DNA of 64,000 nucleotides from DASWDH01 sp035318505 (GTDB lineage Bacteria; Myxococcota_A; Polyangia; Polyangiales; Polyangiaceae), in the NCBI GenBank assembly GCA_035318505.1, contig DATHEQ010000374.1, forward strand, positions 1 to 64,000. The letters are read 5' to 3'. Under the pieces are notes generated by a model. The model did no database searches. It was not told the DNA's origin and worked only from the letters and a program-made list of their open reading frames with translations. Made by a program: the position numbers and the translations under genes. Positions 53,019 through 62,852 of the stretch are shown here, one piece after another (position 1 is the first letter of the stretch; each line of letters begins with the position of its first letter).

Positions 53019-56000
53019 GGGCTGCCGATTTCTCCCGCGGAACGTAACGCCCCGTGGAAACGTAAGGTGTAGCGGGCGGGAGCGCCGAAGGACGGATGCC
53101 GTTGGTGGCCGGCGATTCCTGCGCCTCGAGCGCACGCCGGTATTCGCTGGGCACGACCTTCACGAATTTCGGAATCACGACTTCCCACGAGTCGAGCAGC
53201 TCGAGCGCTTTGCGGCTCGCGGTTCGCTGTACGTGCTCGTCGAGCAGGGCGCGCAGCATCTCGGCGTCGGCGGGCCCGATGGCCTCGAGCTCGACCATCT
53301 CTTTGTTGCAGCGCTCGTCGAACTTCGCGTCCTCATCGAACACGAAGGCGAATCCCCCGCTCATACCCGCGGCGAAGTTGCGCCCCGTCGTCCCCAGGAT
53401 CACGACGGTGCCGCCGGTCATGTATTCACAGCCGTGATCGCCGACGCCTTCCACCACCGTGGTGGCGCCGCTGTTGCGCACTGCGAAACGTTCACCGGCC
53501 CGGCCGTTGAAGAAGGCGCGCCCGCTGGTGGCGCCGTAGAGCACGACGTTGCCGACGATGACCTCGTCGTCGGCGCGGAAGGGCGCCTCGCGCGGCGGGC
53601 GCACGGCGACGATGCCGCCCGATAGACCCTTGCCGACATAGTCGTTGGCGTCCCCTTCGAGCTCCAACGTCATGCCGGAGGAGGCGAAGGCGGCAAAGCT
53701 CTGCCCAGCGTTGCCGTTGGCGCGCACGCGAATGCTGTCGTCGGGAAGCCCGCGCCGACCGTAGCGGCGCGCGATTTCGCCGCTCAGCATCGCGCCGGTG
53801 GCGCGGTCGGAGTTCCTGATCTTGGTGGCAATGACGACCGGCGCGCCGCCCTCGATGACGCGTTTGGCACCGGCGATGAGCCGCTCATCGAGGACGCCTT
53901 GGAGCTTGTGGTCCTGCGCTTCGACGCAGCGGCGCGGCGTACCGGGCAAAAGTCGCGGTTGGTACAAGATTTCCGCGCAGTCGACCCGTCGCGCCTTGGC
54001 GTGCAGCCCGGTGCGGCGCTGAACGATGCATTCGGAATGTCCGACCATCTCGTCGATGGTGCGAAAGCCGAGCTCGGCCATCAGCTGGCGCAGCTCTTCG
54101 GCCACGTAAAAGAAGTAGCGAACGACGTGCTCGGGTCGGCCGCCAAACTTTTTTCGAAGCTCGGGATCCTGCGTGGCAACGCCGACGGGGCACGTGTTGA
54201 GGTGGCACTTTCGCATCATGATGCAGCCCGAAGCGACGAGGGGGGCGGTGGCAAAGCCGAACTCCTCGGCGCCGAGCAACGCGGCGAAAGCAACATCGCG
54301 CCCGGTGCACAGTTTTCCGTCGACTTGTAGGCGTGCGCGGCCGCGCAGGCCATTCATCATCAAGACCTGGTGCGCCTCGGCGATGCCGAGCTCCCAGGGC
54401 ACGCCGGCATGGTGGATCGATGTCAAAGGCGAGGCGCCGGTGCCGCCGCTGTCGCCGCTGATGAGCACCACGTCGGCGTGCGCCTTGACGACGCCGGCGG
54501 CGATGGTGCCGACCCCCGCCTCGGCCACCAGCTTGACGCTGATGCGCGCCCGCGGATTGACGTTTTTCAAGTCGAAGATGAGCTGCGCCAGATCTTCGAT
54601 GGAGTAGATGTCGTGGTGCGGCGGCGGCGAGATGAGCGTCACGCCGGGCGTCGAATAGCGCACCGCGGCGATGACCTTGTCCACCTTGTGCCCCGGGAGC
54701 TGGCCCCCTTCGCCCGGTTTGGCGCCTTGCGCCATCTTGATCTGAAGCTCATCGGCGTTGACGAGGTATTCGGCGGTCACGCCGAAACGGGCCGATGCCA
54801 CCTGCTTGACCGAGCTGCGGCGCAGATCGCCGCTTGCGTCGCGCACGAAGCGCTCCGGTTCCTCGCCACCTTCACCGGTATTGGATCGCCCCCCGATGCG
54901 GTTCATGGCGATGGCGAGGTTCTCGTGCGCCTCTTTGGAAATGCTCCCGAACGACATTGCCCCAGTGGCAAATCGCTTCACGATGGCCGTCGCAGGTTCG
55001 ACGTCGGCGAGCGGCACCGCGGGACCGATGGGTACGAGATCCCAGAGCCCGCGCAGGTTCATCGGGCGCCGGTTTTGCTCGTTGATGAGCCGCGCGAACT
55101 CCTCGTAGCTCGACGCGTCCTCGGCCCGCACCGCCTTTTGCAGCGATGCCACCGTCTGGGGGTTCCAGATGTGGCGCTCGCCCCCGGCGCGGTAGTGCAC
55201 GTGGCCCCCGACGTCGAGGCGGCCCTCGGCGCGCGGTCCGAAGGCGCGCTCGTGCCGGAGCAACGCTTCTTCGGCGATCTCGCGTAAGCCGACCCCACGA
55301 ATGCGCGACGCCGTTCCGGCGAAGTACTTGTCGACCACCACCTGATCGACGCCGATGGCTTCGAAGATCTGCGCACCCTGGTAGGAGGAGAGGGTGCTGA
55401 TCCCCATCTTGGACATGATCTTGAGAAGCCCCTTTTTCAGGGCTTTGACGTACTTGGCCGCGGCGTGCGCCGGAGTTGGATCGCCGGCCAGCATCTTGTC
55501 GCGGCAGAGCCGCGCAATGATCTCGAACGCGAGGTAAGGGTTCACCGCGCCGGCGCCGAATCCGATGAGCAATGCCAGGTGCCCGACTTCGCGCGGCTCG
55601 CCCGACTCGACGACGAGCCCCGCCCTCACGCGGGTGCCCTCGCGAATCAAGTGGTGATGCACGGCGCCGGTGGCGAGCAGGCTCGGGATCGGCGCGTGTC
55701 GCTCGTCGATGTGGCGGTCGCTCAAAATGAGAATGTTGGCGCCGTCGGCGATAGCGCGACTCGCCGCGCGGCAAAGCTCGTCCAACGCGTCATAGAGCGC
55801 CTTCTCCGGATCCCCTTCTACCGGGAAATGCATGGGGAGCGTGGCCGCGCGAAAATCCGGAAAGAGATTTTTGCGCAGTTTGGAGAGATCGTCCTGGGTA
55901 AGAAATGGGTGCGGCAGCTCGAGCATGCGGCACTGCCGCGGCGTTTCCTCGAGCAGGTTTCCCTCCCCGCCCACGCAGCTGACGAGCGACATCACGATCT

Positions 56001-57579
56001 CTTCGCGCAGCGGATCGATGGGAGGATTGGTCACCTGCGCGAAGTGCTGTTTGAAATAGCGAAAGAGCAGTTGTGGCTTTTCGGAAAGCACCGCCAAGGG
56101 AATGTCGATTCCCATCGAGCCCACCGGCTCTTCGCCGAGGGCGGCCATGGGGCCGAGCACGATCTTGAGATCCTCTTCGGTGTAACCGAAGGCCTGTTCC
56201 AGGCTCAAAAGGTCGTCGTGGGGGATTGTGTAGAGGCTGGGAACGTCGTCGAGCGAGGAGAGCTCGATTTTGTTCTCGGCGACCCACTCCGCGTAGGGCT
56301 TCTGCGTGGCGACGCGCTTTTTGATCTCGTCGTCGGAGATGACCCGGCCCGCGGCGGTGTCGACCAGGAACATCTTGCCCGGCTGCAGCCGCCCCTTTTT
56401 GATGATGCGGGAGGGCTCGATATCGAGCACGCCGAATTCGCTGGCCAGCACGACGAGACCGTCGGAGGTGATGACCCACTTGGCCGGTCGCAGACCGTTG
56501 CGATCGAGCGTCGCGCCAATGAGATCCCCATCGCTGAAGCAAAGCGCGGCCGGCCCGTCCCACGGCTCGACCAGGCAGCCGTGGTATTCGTAAAAGCCCT
56601 TTTTCTCGGCGGACATCTCGGAGTCGAGCGCCCACGCTTCCGGAACGAGCATCATCATGACGTGCGGCAGCGAGCGCCCGCTCGCGAGCAGGAAATCGAC
56701 GACGTTGTCGAGCGAGGCGGAATCCGACCCGCCAGGCCGCACGATGGGTTTGAAGTCCTCGATGGCGTCTTTGAAAAGATCGCTGCGCAGGAGCGCTTCG
56801 CGCGCCCACATCCAAGCTTGGTTACCGCGCAGCGTGTTGATCTCGCCGTTGTGCGCGATGCGGCGGTAGGGGTGGGCGCGCTCCCAGGTGGGAAACGTGT
56901 TGGTCGAGAAGCGCGAATGCACCATGCAGAGGCGGCTCACGGTGCGTGGGTCGACGAGATCGCCGTAGAAGGCGCCCACCTGCTCGGCGAGCATGAGACC
57001 CTTGTAGACGACCGATCGCGCGGAGCACGAGGTGATGTAAAAGTCCTCGGAGTTGGCCGATCGGCCGGCGCGCTTGCGAATGATGTAAAGCATCCGCTCG
57101 AATTCGGCGGGCGCGCAGGTGCGGCCGATGAAAAGCTGGTAAAGCGACGGCTGCGAGTCGCGCGCCACCGGCCCGAGCGCCGAAGCATCGTGCGGCACGG
57201 CGCGCCAACCGAGCACGCGCTGGCCGTGGTGCATGACCGCTGCTTCGAGGATGGCTTGGTGGTGACGACAGCGCGCGGGATCGCGCGAAAAGAAACAGGT
57301 CGCCACCGCATAGTCGCCGGGCGGGGGCAATTCGATGCCCACGGCGGCGAGATCAGCCCGGTAGAGCTCGTGGGGAATCTGCAGGAGGACGCCGGCGCCG
57401 TCGCCGGTGCAGGGATCGCAGCCCGCGGCGCCGCGATGCGTCAGGTTCGCGAGGATCTCGAGGCCTTGCCGAACGATGGAATGCGACGGCTCGCCTCCGA
57501 GCTGGGCCACGAAGCCGAGCCCACACGCATCATGCTCGAACGCAGGATCGTAGAGTCCCTGACGTCTTGGTAGCGGCAT
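53011..57579 (-). CDS. gltB: Glutamate synthase large subunit
   Basis: This encodes 1522 aa, the usual length, with GAGAGGA nine bases before the ATG. The short propeptide leads to Cys19 in FEHDACGLGFVAQ, the class II glutaminase nucleophile. The central and FMN-binding synthase domains follow, with GEGGEEPERF and the 3Fe-4S cysteines in CIMMRKCHLNTCPVG. A C-terminal beta-helix region follows (GNVVLYGATSGRAFFNGRAG). It releases ammonia from glutamine and channels it to 2-oxoglutarate. gltD overlaps its end by eight bases. Confidence 0.98.
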   Translation of the reverse strand: MPLPRRQGLYDPAFEHDACGLGFVAQLGGEPSHSIVRQGLEILANLTHRGAAGCDPCTGDGAGVLLQIPHELYRADLAAVGIELPPPGDYAVATCFFSRDPARCRHHQAILEAAVMHHGQRVLGWRAVPHDASALGPVARDSQPSLYQLFIGRTCAPAEFERMLYIIRKRAGRSANSEDFYITSCSARSVVYKGLMLAEQVGAFYGDLVDPRTVSRLCMVHSRFSTNTFPTWERAHPYRRIAHNGEINTLRGNQAWMWAREALLRSDLFKDAIEDFKPIVRPGGSDSASLDNVVDFLLASGRSLPHVMMMLVPEAWALDSEMSAEKKGFYEYHGCLVEPWDGPAALCFSDGDLIGATLDRNGLRPAKWVITSDGLVVLASEFGVLDIEPSRIIKKGRLQPGKMFLVDTAAGRVISDDEIKKRVATQKPYAEWVAENKIELSSLDDVPSLYTIPHDDLLSLEQAFGYTEEDLKIVLGPMAALGEEPVGSMGIDIPLAVLSEKPQLLFRYFKQHFAQVTNPPIDPLREEIVMSLVSCVGGEGNLLEETPRQCRMLELPHPFLTQDDLSKLRKNLFPDFRAATLPMHFPVEGDPEKALYDALDELCRAASRAIADGANILILSDRHIDERHAPIPSLLATGAVHHHLIREGTRVRAGLVVESGEPREVGHLALLIGFGAGAVNPYLAFEIIARLCRDKMLAGDPTPAHAAAKYVKALKKGLLKIMSKMGISTLSSYQGAQIFEAIGVDQVVVDKYFAGTASRIRGVGLREIAEEALLRHERAFGPRAEGRLDVGGHVHYRAGGERHIWNPQTVASLQKAVRAEDASSYEEFARLINEQNRRPMNLRGLWDLVPIGPAVPLADVEPATAIVKRFATGAMSFGSISKEAHENLAIAMNRIGGRSNTGEGGEEPERFVRDASGDLRRSSVKQVASARFGVTAEYLVNADELQIKMAQGAKPGEGGQLPGHKVDKVIAAVRYSTPGVTLISPPPHHDIYSIEDLAQLIFDLKNVNPRARISVKLVAEAGVGTIAAGVVKAHADVVLISGDSGGTGASPLTSIHHAGVPWELGIAEAHQVLMMNGLRGRARLQVDGKLCTGRDVAFAALLGAEEFGFATAPLVASGCIMMRKCHLNTCPVGVATQDPELRKKFGGRPEHVVRYFFYVAEELRQLMAELGFRTIDEMVGHSECIVQRRTGLHAKARRVDCAEILYQPRLLPGTPRRCVEAQDHKLQGVLDERLIAGAKRVIEGGAPVVIATKIRNSDRATGAMLSGEIARRYGRRGLPDDSIRVRANGNAGQSFAAFASSGMTLELEGDANDYVGKGLSGGIVAVRPPREAPFRADDEVIVGNVVLYGATSGRAFFNGRAGERFAVRNSGATTVVEGVGDHGCEYMTGGTVVILGTTGRNFAAGMSGGFAFVFDEDAKFDERCNKEMVELEAIGPADAEMLRALLDEHVQRTASRKALELLDSWEVVIPKFVKVVPSEYRRALEAQESPATNGIRPSALPPATPYVSTGRYVPREKSAAHG

Positions 57580-57790
57580 CGGCGATGATCCTCTCCATCC
57601 TCTAATGGTCTCGAAGTGGTTTCGGGAAGGTTTCGGAGCAGTGTGTCATGACATTGACGCGCCGCACCATCTACCTGAGATGGACCGGTCAATTTATCAA
57701 ACCCCCGTCAAATAGCAGCTGCTTTTCAGCCGAGACCCTCGCCCGACACCGCTGAGCCCGCCCGCAAACGGGTGGTGAAGAAAGTCGAAT
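57580..57790. promoter_or_regulatory. gltB upstream region with palindromes
   Basis: This 211-base gap lies upstream of gltB (leftward). It contains the perfect palindrome TGTCATGACA (57644-57653) and, read on the gltB strand, CATCTCAGGTAGATG. TTGACG and TTGACC elements also occur, but no pair with a good -10 at standard spacing is convincing. The palindromes could be nitrogen or amino-acid regulator sites; no regulator is named. Confidence 0.4.
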
Positions 57791-59620
57791 TTACCGCCCT
57801 AGGTATTCCGCGGCGTACGACCGCACGCTCCGCCCTTCGAGCACATGAAAAACGCGGATCTTGCGGAGCGTCTGCGGCGATAGCTGCCCGATGGGAAGGT
57901 ACGCGATCTGACGCCCCGTGCGGCGCGCGAGGGCGACGAGCTTGGGGCGCGGGGGCTTCGCCGCGACGTAGACGATGGAGCGTTCGACGCTGTAGTCAAT
58001 GGCGGCGTAGAGCAGCCGCTCGGCTTTGTTTTGCGCGTCCTCGAAGTAGGGGTCCTCGAAGACGTGGAACATCCGACCCGGCGGGTAGGTCATGAGAAAG
58101 CCGCCGTACTCGGCGCGCCCGATCTTGGGGCCCGCCATGTGCGCGCTCGGCTGCGTGGCGTAGAGCGCCATGTCGCTCTCCTCTTCGTGCTCGCCTTGCC
58201 AAGTCACCGTCCACGGGTAGCGCCCGGCGCGATCCTCGGCGTCGAAAATGACGCACACCGCACCCACATTGCCGGGCGAGAGCTGCTCTTCGCGAATGCG
58301 CAAGCGCCCATCTCCGACGAGATGGCGGATCGTCTCGCGCAAATCGAGACCGTCTCCGAATCCGGAAAGAAACGGTGCCACTCTCCCGCGCTCCGCTGCG
58401 AGCAAGCTCTTGCCGCGCTTCTTCAAATAGGTCCCATACGCCTCGATGCGCAGGTCTTCGGGTGGATAGCTGCAGATGTACGGTTCGCGCAGCGGTTCGG
58501 ACCACGCTCCCGGCGCCGGTTCCTTCTTGCGCGTGCGTAAGAGTCGCAAGGCATGACGGCGGGTTTTGTGACGGCGCCGAAACCACAGGCGACGCGCGCC
58601 GTGATTCAGCTCGTCGAGCGTGAGACGGTACACGGCGAGATCCGGCGCGTCGGTCTGATGCGGATAGGTGACGCCGAGATCCCAGACGTGCCAAGCGAAG
58701 TCGTCGGAAGCAACGCCGCGCGCCGCGATCGTGAGCTCATAGAGATCGGGCGCCAGCGCGCCGCGTGCAAGGGCCTGGTTACGTGCAAAGGCGAGCGCGA
58801 TCGCGAGGTGGCGGGTGGAGAGTCGTTCGCCGTCTTCGCGTTCCATCCGGTCGCGCGCCGAAAGGAGTAGCTGGCGAAAGATCGCGTAGCGATCGCTCGC
58901 CGGCGCGCAGTTCGCGGCGGGCGACGGAGGCTCGGATTCGTTGCGCCACGACTCGAAGCGCCCTTGCATGTGTCCCGGCTCGGAGAGCACTTCGCGCGAG
59001 CTGTCGGCGTGCAAGTGAAAAACTTGCACCCCGCTGCGCTTGGTTCGTCCGAGCGGGCGCGCCTGCGGGCCGCTCAGCTTGTTCTCGAGGCGCGCGACGT
59101 GAAAAATCCCTCCCACGAAGAGGACCTTCTCGTACCGTTCGAGCAACTGCGACAGGTGAAAAGCCATGGTCGCCTCACGATGCTCGTCCTCCGGCGAAGC
59201 GGTCGCGCTTCGCAACGACGCAGCCACGCGCTGCACATAGACGTCGTAGCCGAGACGCTCCATGGCGTAAGGATCGGGCAAAGCATCGTCGCTGGCTGGA
59301 TAGTCATCGACGTCGGCGTCGACGAGATGGGCCGGCACGCCGTGCTCGCGCGCCAGACGCAGCGCTTCGAAAATGCCGTCACACGGCTCGACCAGAAGAA
59401 ACCGCGGCTGCTTCGCTTCTTCGTAGCGCACCACCGAAAGCAGCGGCAAACGCCGCACGGCGCGATCGACGGCAACCGTCAGCGTCTCCGGAAGCTCGAC
59501 CGCCACGCAATCGGGGCGCTCCCGCAAGAACACCTCGCGCACGGCGAGCGCGAAGGGCAGCGACCCGTGCAGAATGGGAGCGTAGATGACGCGCGAGCTC
59601 AAGCCATCGAGCTCCCCCAT
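57791..59620 (-). CDS. Uncharacterised 609-aa protein
   Basis: The start is the ATG at 59620. The opening VIYAPILHGSLPFALAV and the acidic segment DCVAVELPETL resemble the first strands of TraB/ChaN-like folds, where a His or Gly loop and a Glu form the active site; this resemblance is weak. The second half includes EPLREPYICSYPPEDLRIEA and a block near WTVTWQGEHEEESDMALYAT. There is no signal peptide or membrane segment, so it is probably cytoplasmic. It lies upstream of gltB on the same strand but is separated by a regulatory gap. I do not assign a function. Confidence 0.7.
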   Translation of the reverse strand: MGELDGLSSRVIYAPILHGSLPFALAVREVFLRERPDCVAVELPETLTVAVDRAVRRLPLLSVVRYEEAKQPRFLLVEPCDGIFEALRLAREHGVPAHLVDADVDDYPASDDALPDPYAMERLGYDVYVQRVAASLRSATASPEDEHREATMAFHLSQLLERYEKVLFVGGIFHVARLENKLSGPQARPLGRTKRSGVQVFHLHADSSREVLSEPGHMQGRFESWRNESEPPSPAANCAPASDRYAIFRQLLLSARDRMEREDGERLSTRHLAIALAFARNQALARGALAPDLYELTIAARGVASDDFAWHVWDLGVTYPHQTDAPDLAVYRLTLDELNHGARRLWFRRRHKTRRHALRLLRTRKKEPAPGAWSEPLREPYICSYPPEDLRIEAYGTYLKKRGKSLLAAERGRVAPFLSGFGDGLDLRETIRHLVGDGRLRIREEQLSPGNVGAVCVIFDAEDRAGRYPWTVTWQGEHEEESDMALYATQPSAHMAGPKIGRAEYGGFLMTYPPGRMFHVFEDPYFEDAQNKAERLLYAAIDYSVERSIVYVAAKPPRPKLVALARRTGRQIAYLPIGQLSPQTLRKIRVFHVLEGRSVRSYAAEYLGR

Positions 59621-59761
59621 GAGCTCGTCGAGAACCGTTCGGTGGTAAAAGCTCGGATTTGCATCGCGGGGCGGCGCGGAAGATTAGCATTTGCCCCAGG
59701 GGCAAGGGCATCGTATCCGACCATGTGCTCCGCAGTCACAACGGCGCCGACGGGTGATTCG

Positions 59762-60619
59762 ATGAAACTGATGCGTTTGGGAAAACGGGGCTTCGAGAAA
59801 CCCGCGGTGTGGGCGAGCGAGAACAGCGCCATCGACGTATCGTCGATCGTCACGGACTTCGACCCCTCCTTCTTCGCCGACGGCGGCATCGAAAAGATCA
59901 GCGCCGCCATCGCCAAAGGGGGCCTGCCCAACATCCAGCTCGAAAGCGTGCGCATTGGTGCGCCCGTGACGCGCCCGGGCAAGCTCATGGCGGTGGGAAA
60001 GAACTACGCTGAGCACGCCAAGGAAACGAACTCGGCCGTCCCCGAGAAGCCCATCTTCTTCGTCAAGGCAACGAGCGCCATCAACGGTCCTTTCGACGAC
60101 GTCGTCCTCCCCGCCAACTATACGACCGTCGACTACGAGGTGGAGCTTGCGCTCGTGATTGGACGGCGCGCGAAGCGTGTCGACCGCACCGCGGCGCTCG
60201 CCCACGTGGCCGGATACTTGATTTGCAACGACGTCACCGAGCGCACGGCGCAGGCAAAAGAGGGGAGTCAGTGGTTCCGCGGCAAATCGTTCGACACCTT
60301 CGCGCCCCTCGGCCCGTTTCTGGTGACGCCCGACGAGGTCGGCAATCCTCACGCGCTCTCGCTCGTCTGCAGGGTCGACGGCGAAGTGCGCCAGAACGGG
60401 CACACGAAGGACTTTATTTTCGACATCCCCTATCTCATCGAGTTCATCAGTCGCAACGTCACGCTCGAACCAGGCGACATCATCACGACCGGAACGCCCG
60501 CCGGGGTGGGACACGGCATGAACCCTCCGGTCTATTTGAAGGCAGGCCAGGAAATGGAGCTCGAAGTGACGGGGCTCGGTCAGCAGCGCACGCGACTCGC
60601 GGCGGAAAAATTGCTGTGA
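59762..60619 (+). CDS. Fumarylacetoacetate hydrolase (FAH) family protein
   Basis: This encodes 285 aa, the normal length for the short FAH family. The N-terminal 70 aa precede PGKLMAVGKNYAEHAKE; the metal-binding acids are in VDYEVELALVIGRRA and the later catalytic loop in GKSFDTFAPLGPFLV. The C-terminal signature is GDIITTGTPAGVGHGM. Relatives hydrolyse C-C bonds in 2,4-diketo or acylpyruvate compounds, or decarboxylate oxaloacetate. The substrate here is not known. Confidence 0.92.
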   Translation: MKLMRLGKRGFEKPAVWASENSAIDVSSIVTDFDPSFFADGGIEKISAAIAKGGLPNIQLESVRIGAPVTRPGKLMAVGKNYAEHAKETNSAVPEKPIFFVKATSAINGPFDDVVLPANYTTVDYEVELALVIGRRAKRVDRTAALAHVAGYLICNDVTERTAQAKEGSQWFRGKSFDTFAPLGPFLVTPDEVGNPHALSLVCRVDGEVRQNGHTKDFIFDIPYLIEFISRNVTLEPGDIITTGTPAGVGHGMNPPVYLKAGQEMELEVTGLGQQRTRLAAEKLL

Positions 60620-60826
60620 CAACGACCTAGGCCCACGTAGGGCGCCGTCGCGAGCTGCTCGCCCGGCCATCTCCGCGAAATCGACGAGAGCCCGAGCGCA
60701 CATGGAGCGTGACACAACGTGTGCCAAGCCTGGCCCAACGGATGACCAACGTCCAGCGCAGCACGATAACGTGGCGCAATCACCTCGTCGCAAGCCAAGG
60801 CACAGGGCTTGCTGTCTAGGTGTCGC
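60620..60826. other. Intergenic region upstream of the 60.8-kb lipoprotein
   Basis: This 207-base gap holds no gene, and no convincing promoter or terminator was seen. Confidence 0.4.
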
Positions 60827-61846
60827 ATGCGAGGACTCGGGGCGATTCTGCTTGCTCTACTGATGGCTTGCGGCGCTGCCGCATGTGACACGAACGAACC
60901 TTCCACGACGGGCTCTCCCGACGCGGCCGCCGAGACAACTACCGCGCCCGACACGGTGACCGAGCCCCCGGATGCCGCAAACGACGCGCTGCCCGAGGCT
61001 GGCCCGAGCAACCCTCCGGCCGACGTGACCACCGAACATTCGGTGCTGGATGTGACGCGCGATGTGAAGCCCGAGACCGCCGGCGACGGGATCACCGGCG
61101 ACGGCGATCCGCCGGCGAGCTGCGTCGGAAGCGGCGTCGGCAGCGTCTGGAAGCCGACGAGCAGCGCCATCGAAATTCGAGCGTTTCATCTCTTCAAAGG
61201 CCAAAGTGGCTATCTGCAGCAACGAACGCAGCTGACCGCCGCACAAATGACTGCGCTCGACGGGCTCTGCCTCATTCCGACGCCCACCACCCGTTTAACC
61301 GACAGTATGACCTACCGCATCGTCGTTGCCGATCAGGACGGCACGCAAACGTCTTACCGCGCGGCGGCGTTCAATTACCTCGACGGCAACGTAGGCCTCC
61401 CCACGGTCGATGTGCATTCGCTCGAGCCGTTTCTTGCCACGTTCTCGTGCACGTTTTCGGGGGAGCCGCGTTTTCCACCGACTGGCGCGGACGCTGGTTC
61501 GTGGGACTGGGCTGCCACCATGGGCACCGATCCCGGCTGCATCAACGGAGTTTACGCGCGCTCGCACTGCACTCCGAACTGGGTGAAGCTCAAAGTCGAC
61601 GCGCCGCTCACCGCGAGCATCGAGGTGTTCGAGTGTTCGGGCCCGCAGGGGGGACTGCGATTGTTCACACCCGACGGCGCAACCGTGCTCGCGGCCAGCA
61701 GTCCCGGCGACGCTAGCCCGTGTCCTTACGTCAGCCACGCCTTCGCCCAAGCCGGTACCTACCTCCTCAGCATCGACGGACACGCCGGCGACTGCGATGC
61801 GGGGCTCGGACTCGTGGGGGACGTCTTTCTGCGCGTTCGCCCCTGA
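60827..61846 (+). CDS. Putative lipoprotein with Ala/Pro/Asp-rich linker
   Basis: This encodes 339 aa from the ATG at 60827 (the first ATG of the frame is at 60809). The signal peptide MRGLGAILLALLMACGAAAC has two possible lipobox cysteines. A low-complexity linker of about 75 aa (TTGSPDAAAETTTAPDTVTE...) is followed by a C-terminal domain with six or more cysteines (SCVGSG, GLCLIPT, FSCTFSG, PGCING, HCTPNW, FECSG, PCPYVS, DCDAG) ending in a beta-sandwich-like PPC-type strand pattern (AQAGTYLLSIDGHAGDC). It is probably a surface or secreted protein; the family is not named. Confidence 0.7.
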   Translation: MRGLGAILLALLMACGAAACDTNEPSTTGSPDAAAETTTAPDTVTEPPDAANDALPEAGPSNPPADVTTEHSVLDVTRDVKPETAGDGITGDGDPPASCVGSGVGSVWKPTSSAIEIRAFHLFKGQSGYLQQRTQLTAAQMTALDGLCLIPTPTTRLTDSMTYRIVVADQDGTQTSYRAAAFNYLDGNVGLPTVDVHSLEPFLATFSCTFSGEPRFPPTGADAGSWDWAATMGTDPGCINGVYARSHCTPNWVKLKVDAPLTASIEVFECSGPQGGLRLFTPDGATVLAASSPGDASPCPYVSHAFAQAGTYLLSIDGHAGDCDAGLGLVGDVFLRVRP

Positions 61847-61850
61847 CCTT

Positions 61851-62678
61851 CTACCCCTTCAGATAACGCACTGCTTCATCCCCCAGCGTGCGCGTCACCG
61901 CTTCGAGAAGGTGCGCGCGGCCCACCGTCGTTTTCGCCTGCGTGGCGCGCTTGATGGCATAGCGCGCCATGTTGATGCCGTCGCGCACGGTGAACGGCTC
62001 GTCACTCGCGTGCGCCATCTGCAAAAACGAGACGACGTATTGCAGGATTTGATCGTCGGAGAACGGTAGGTTTTGCTTGAGGATCGCGAGCTCCTCGTCG
62101 GCCTCCGGGAAATCGATGACGATCATCGGCATGAGGCGCGAATGGATGTATTCGGGCAGATCGAAGGTCGATGCGTCTTCGTTCATGGTGGCGACGAAAC
62201 GAAAATCGCCGTGCGCTCGAATCTTCACGCCGGCCACGAGCGATTCGACGTAGCGGCGTCGGTCGAGCAGGGGCGCGAGCGATGCCCACGATTTTTCGCT
62301 CATGCGGTTGCCTTCGTCCAAAATGGCGACACCCCCCGAAAGCATCGCGCTGACGATGGGGCTGGCAGCATATTGAATCGACCCCTTCGCCCCTACCACC
62401 GGCGTGATGACGAGATCTTCGGGGCGCGTGTCCATCGTGGCCTGGAAGATGTACGCCGGCCGACCGATGGCGCGGCCGGCAGCGTAAGCCAGCGTGGTCT
62501 TGCCGACGCCCGGTTTGCCGATGAGCCGCGGATTCATGGGGACGTCGGCGGGATCGACCATCATCCAAGCTGCCTTCAGCTGCGAAAGCAGCTCGGCACG
62601 CCCTACCCACTCGAGCGGCAAGTCGTCCGGCTCGGTGACGTGAATGTCGACATGATCGATGGTGACGGTCTTCGGCAT
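61851..62678 (-). CDS. MoxR-type AAA+ ATPase
   Basis: This encodes 275 aa from the ATG at 62678; the frame open upstream runs into the TonB-receptor remnant and is not used. Walker A is IGKPGVGKTTLAYAAG and Walker B GGVAILDEGNRM, followed by a sensor-like FVATMNED and an arginine-containing helix after FDLPEYIHSRLMPMIVIDF. MoxR ATPases act as chaperones, usually beside a von Willebrand A protein; none is adjacent here, although a vWA-type DUF444 protein lies at the far end of the window. Confidence 0.88.
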   Translation of the reverse strand: MPKTVTIDHVDIHVTEPDDLPLEWVGRAELLSQLKAAWMMVDPADVPMNPRLIGKPGVGKTTLAYAAGRAIGRPAYIFQATMDTRPEDLVITPVVGAKGSIQYAASPIVSAMLSGGVAILDEGNRMSEKSWASLAPLLDRRRYVESLVAGVKIRAHGDFRFVATMNEDASTFDLPEYIHSRLMPMIVIDFPEADEELAILKQNLPFSDDQILQYVVSFLQMAHASDEPFTVRDGINMARYAIKRATQAKTTVGRAHLLEAVTRTLGDEAVRYLKG

Positions 62679-62679
62679 G

Positions 62680-62852
62680 AGCGCCGCCAGCGTACCACAG
62701 CACGCGTTGCCTATCGCGATAGGCGGCGTCGCCGATCTCCCACGCGTACCGCGAGGCTTCGCAGACCTCGCTGCACGGGTCGTAACAAATCGACGTGCAA
62801 GCAACGACCGAGGTCGAGAAGATGCTGGTTTTCGAGGCACCCAGGCGCGAGG
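62680..62852 (-). pseudogene. Degenerate Cys-rich coding remnant
   Basis: Two overlapping leftward frames carry cysteine-rich pieces (CVGDPICQSCFADNLAPGC in one, SVVACTSICYDPCSEVCEA in the other), which join only across a frameshift. Together they look like the decayed end of an exported Cys-rich protein, fused or adjacent to the TonB-receptor remnant. Confidence 0.4.

Noticed and set aside
55465..57573. 702-codon frame opposite gltB
   Set aside because: Antisense shadow of a clearly conserved gene; composition is Arg/Val/His-rich with no domain.
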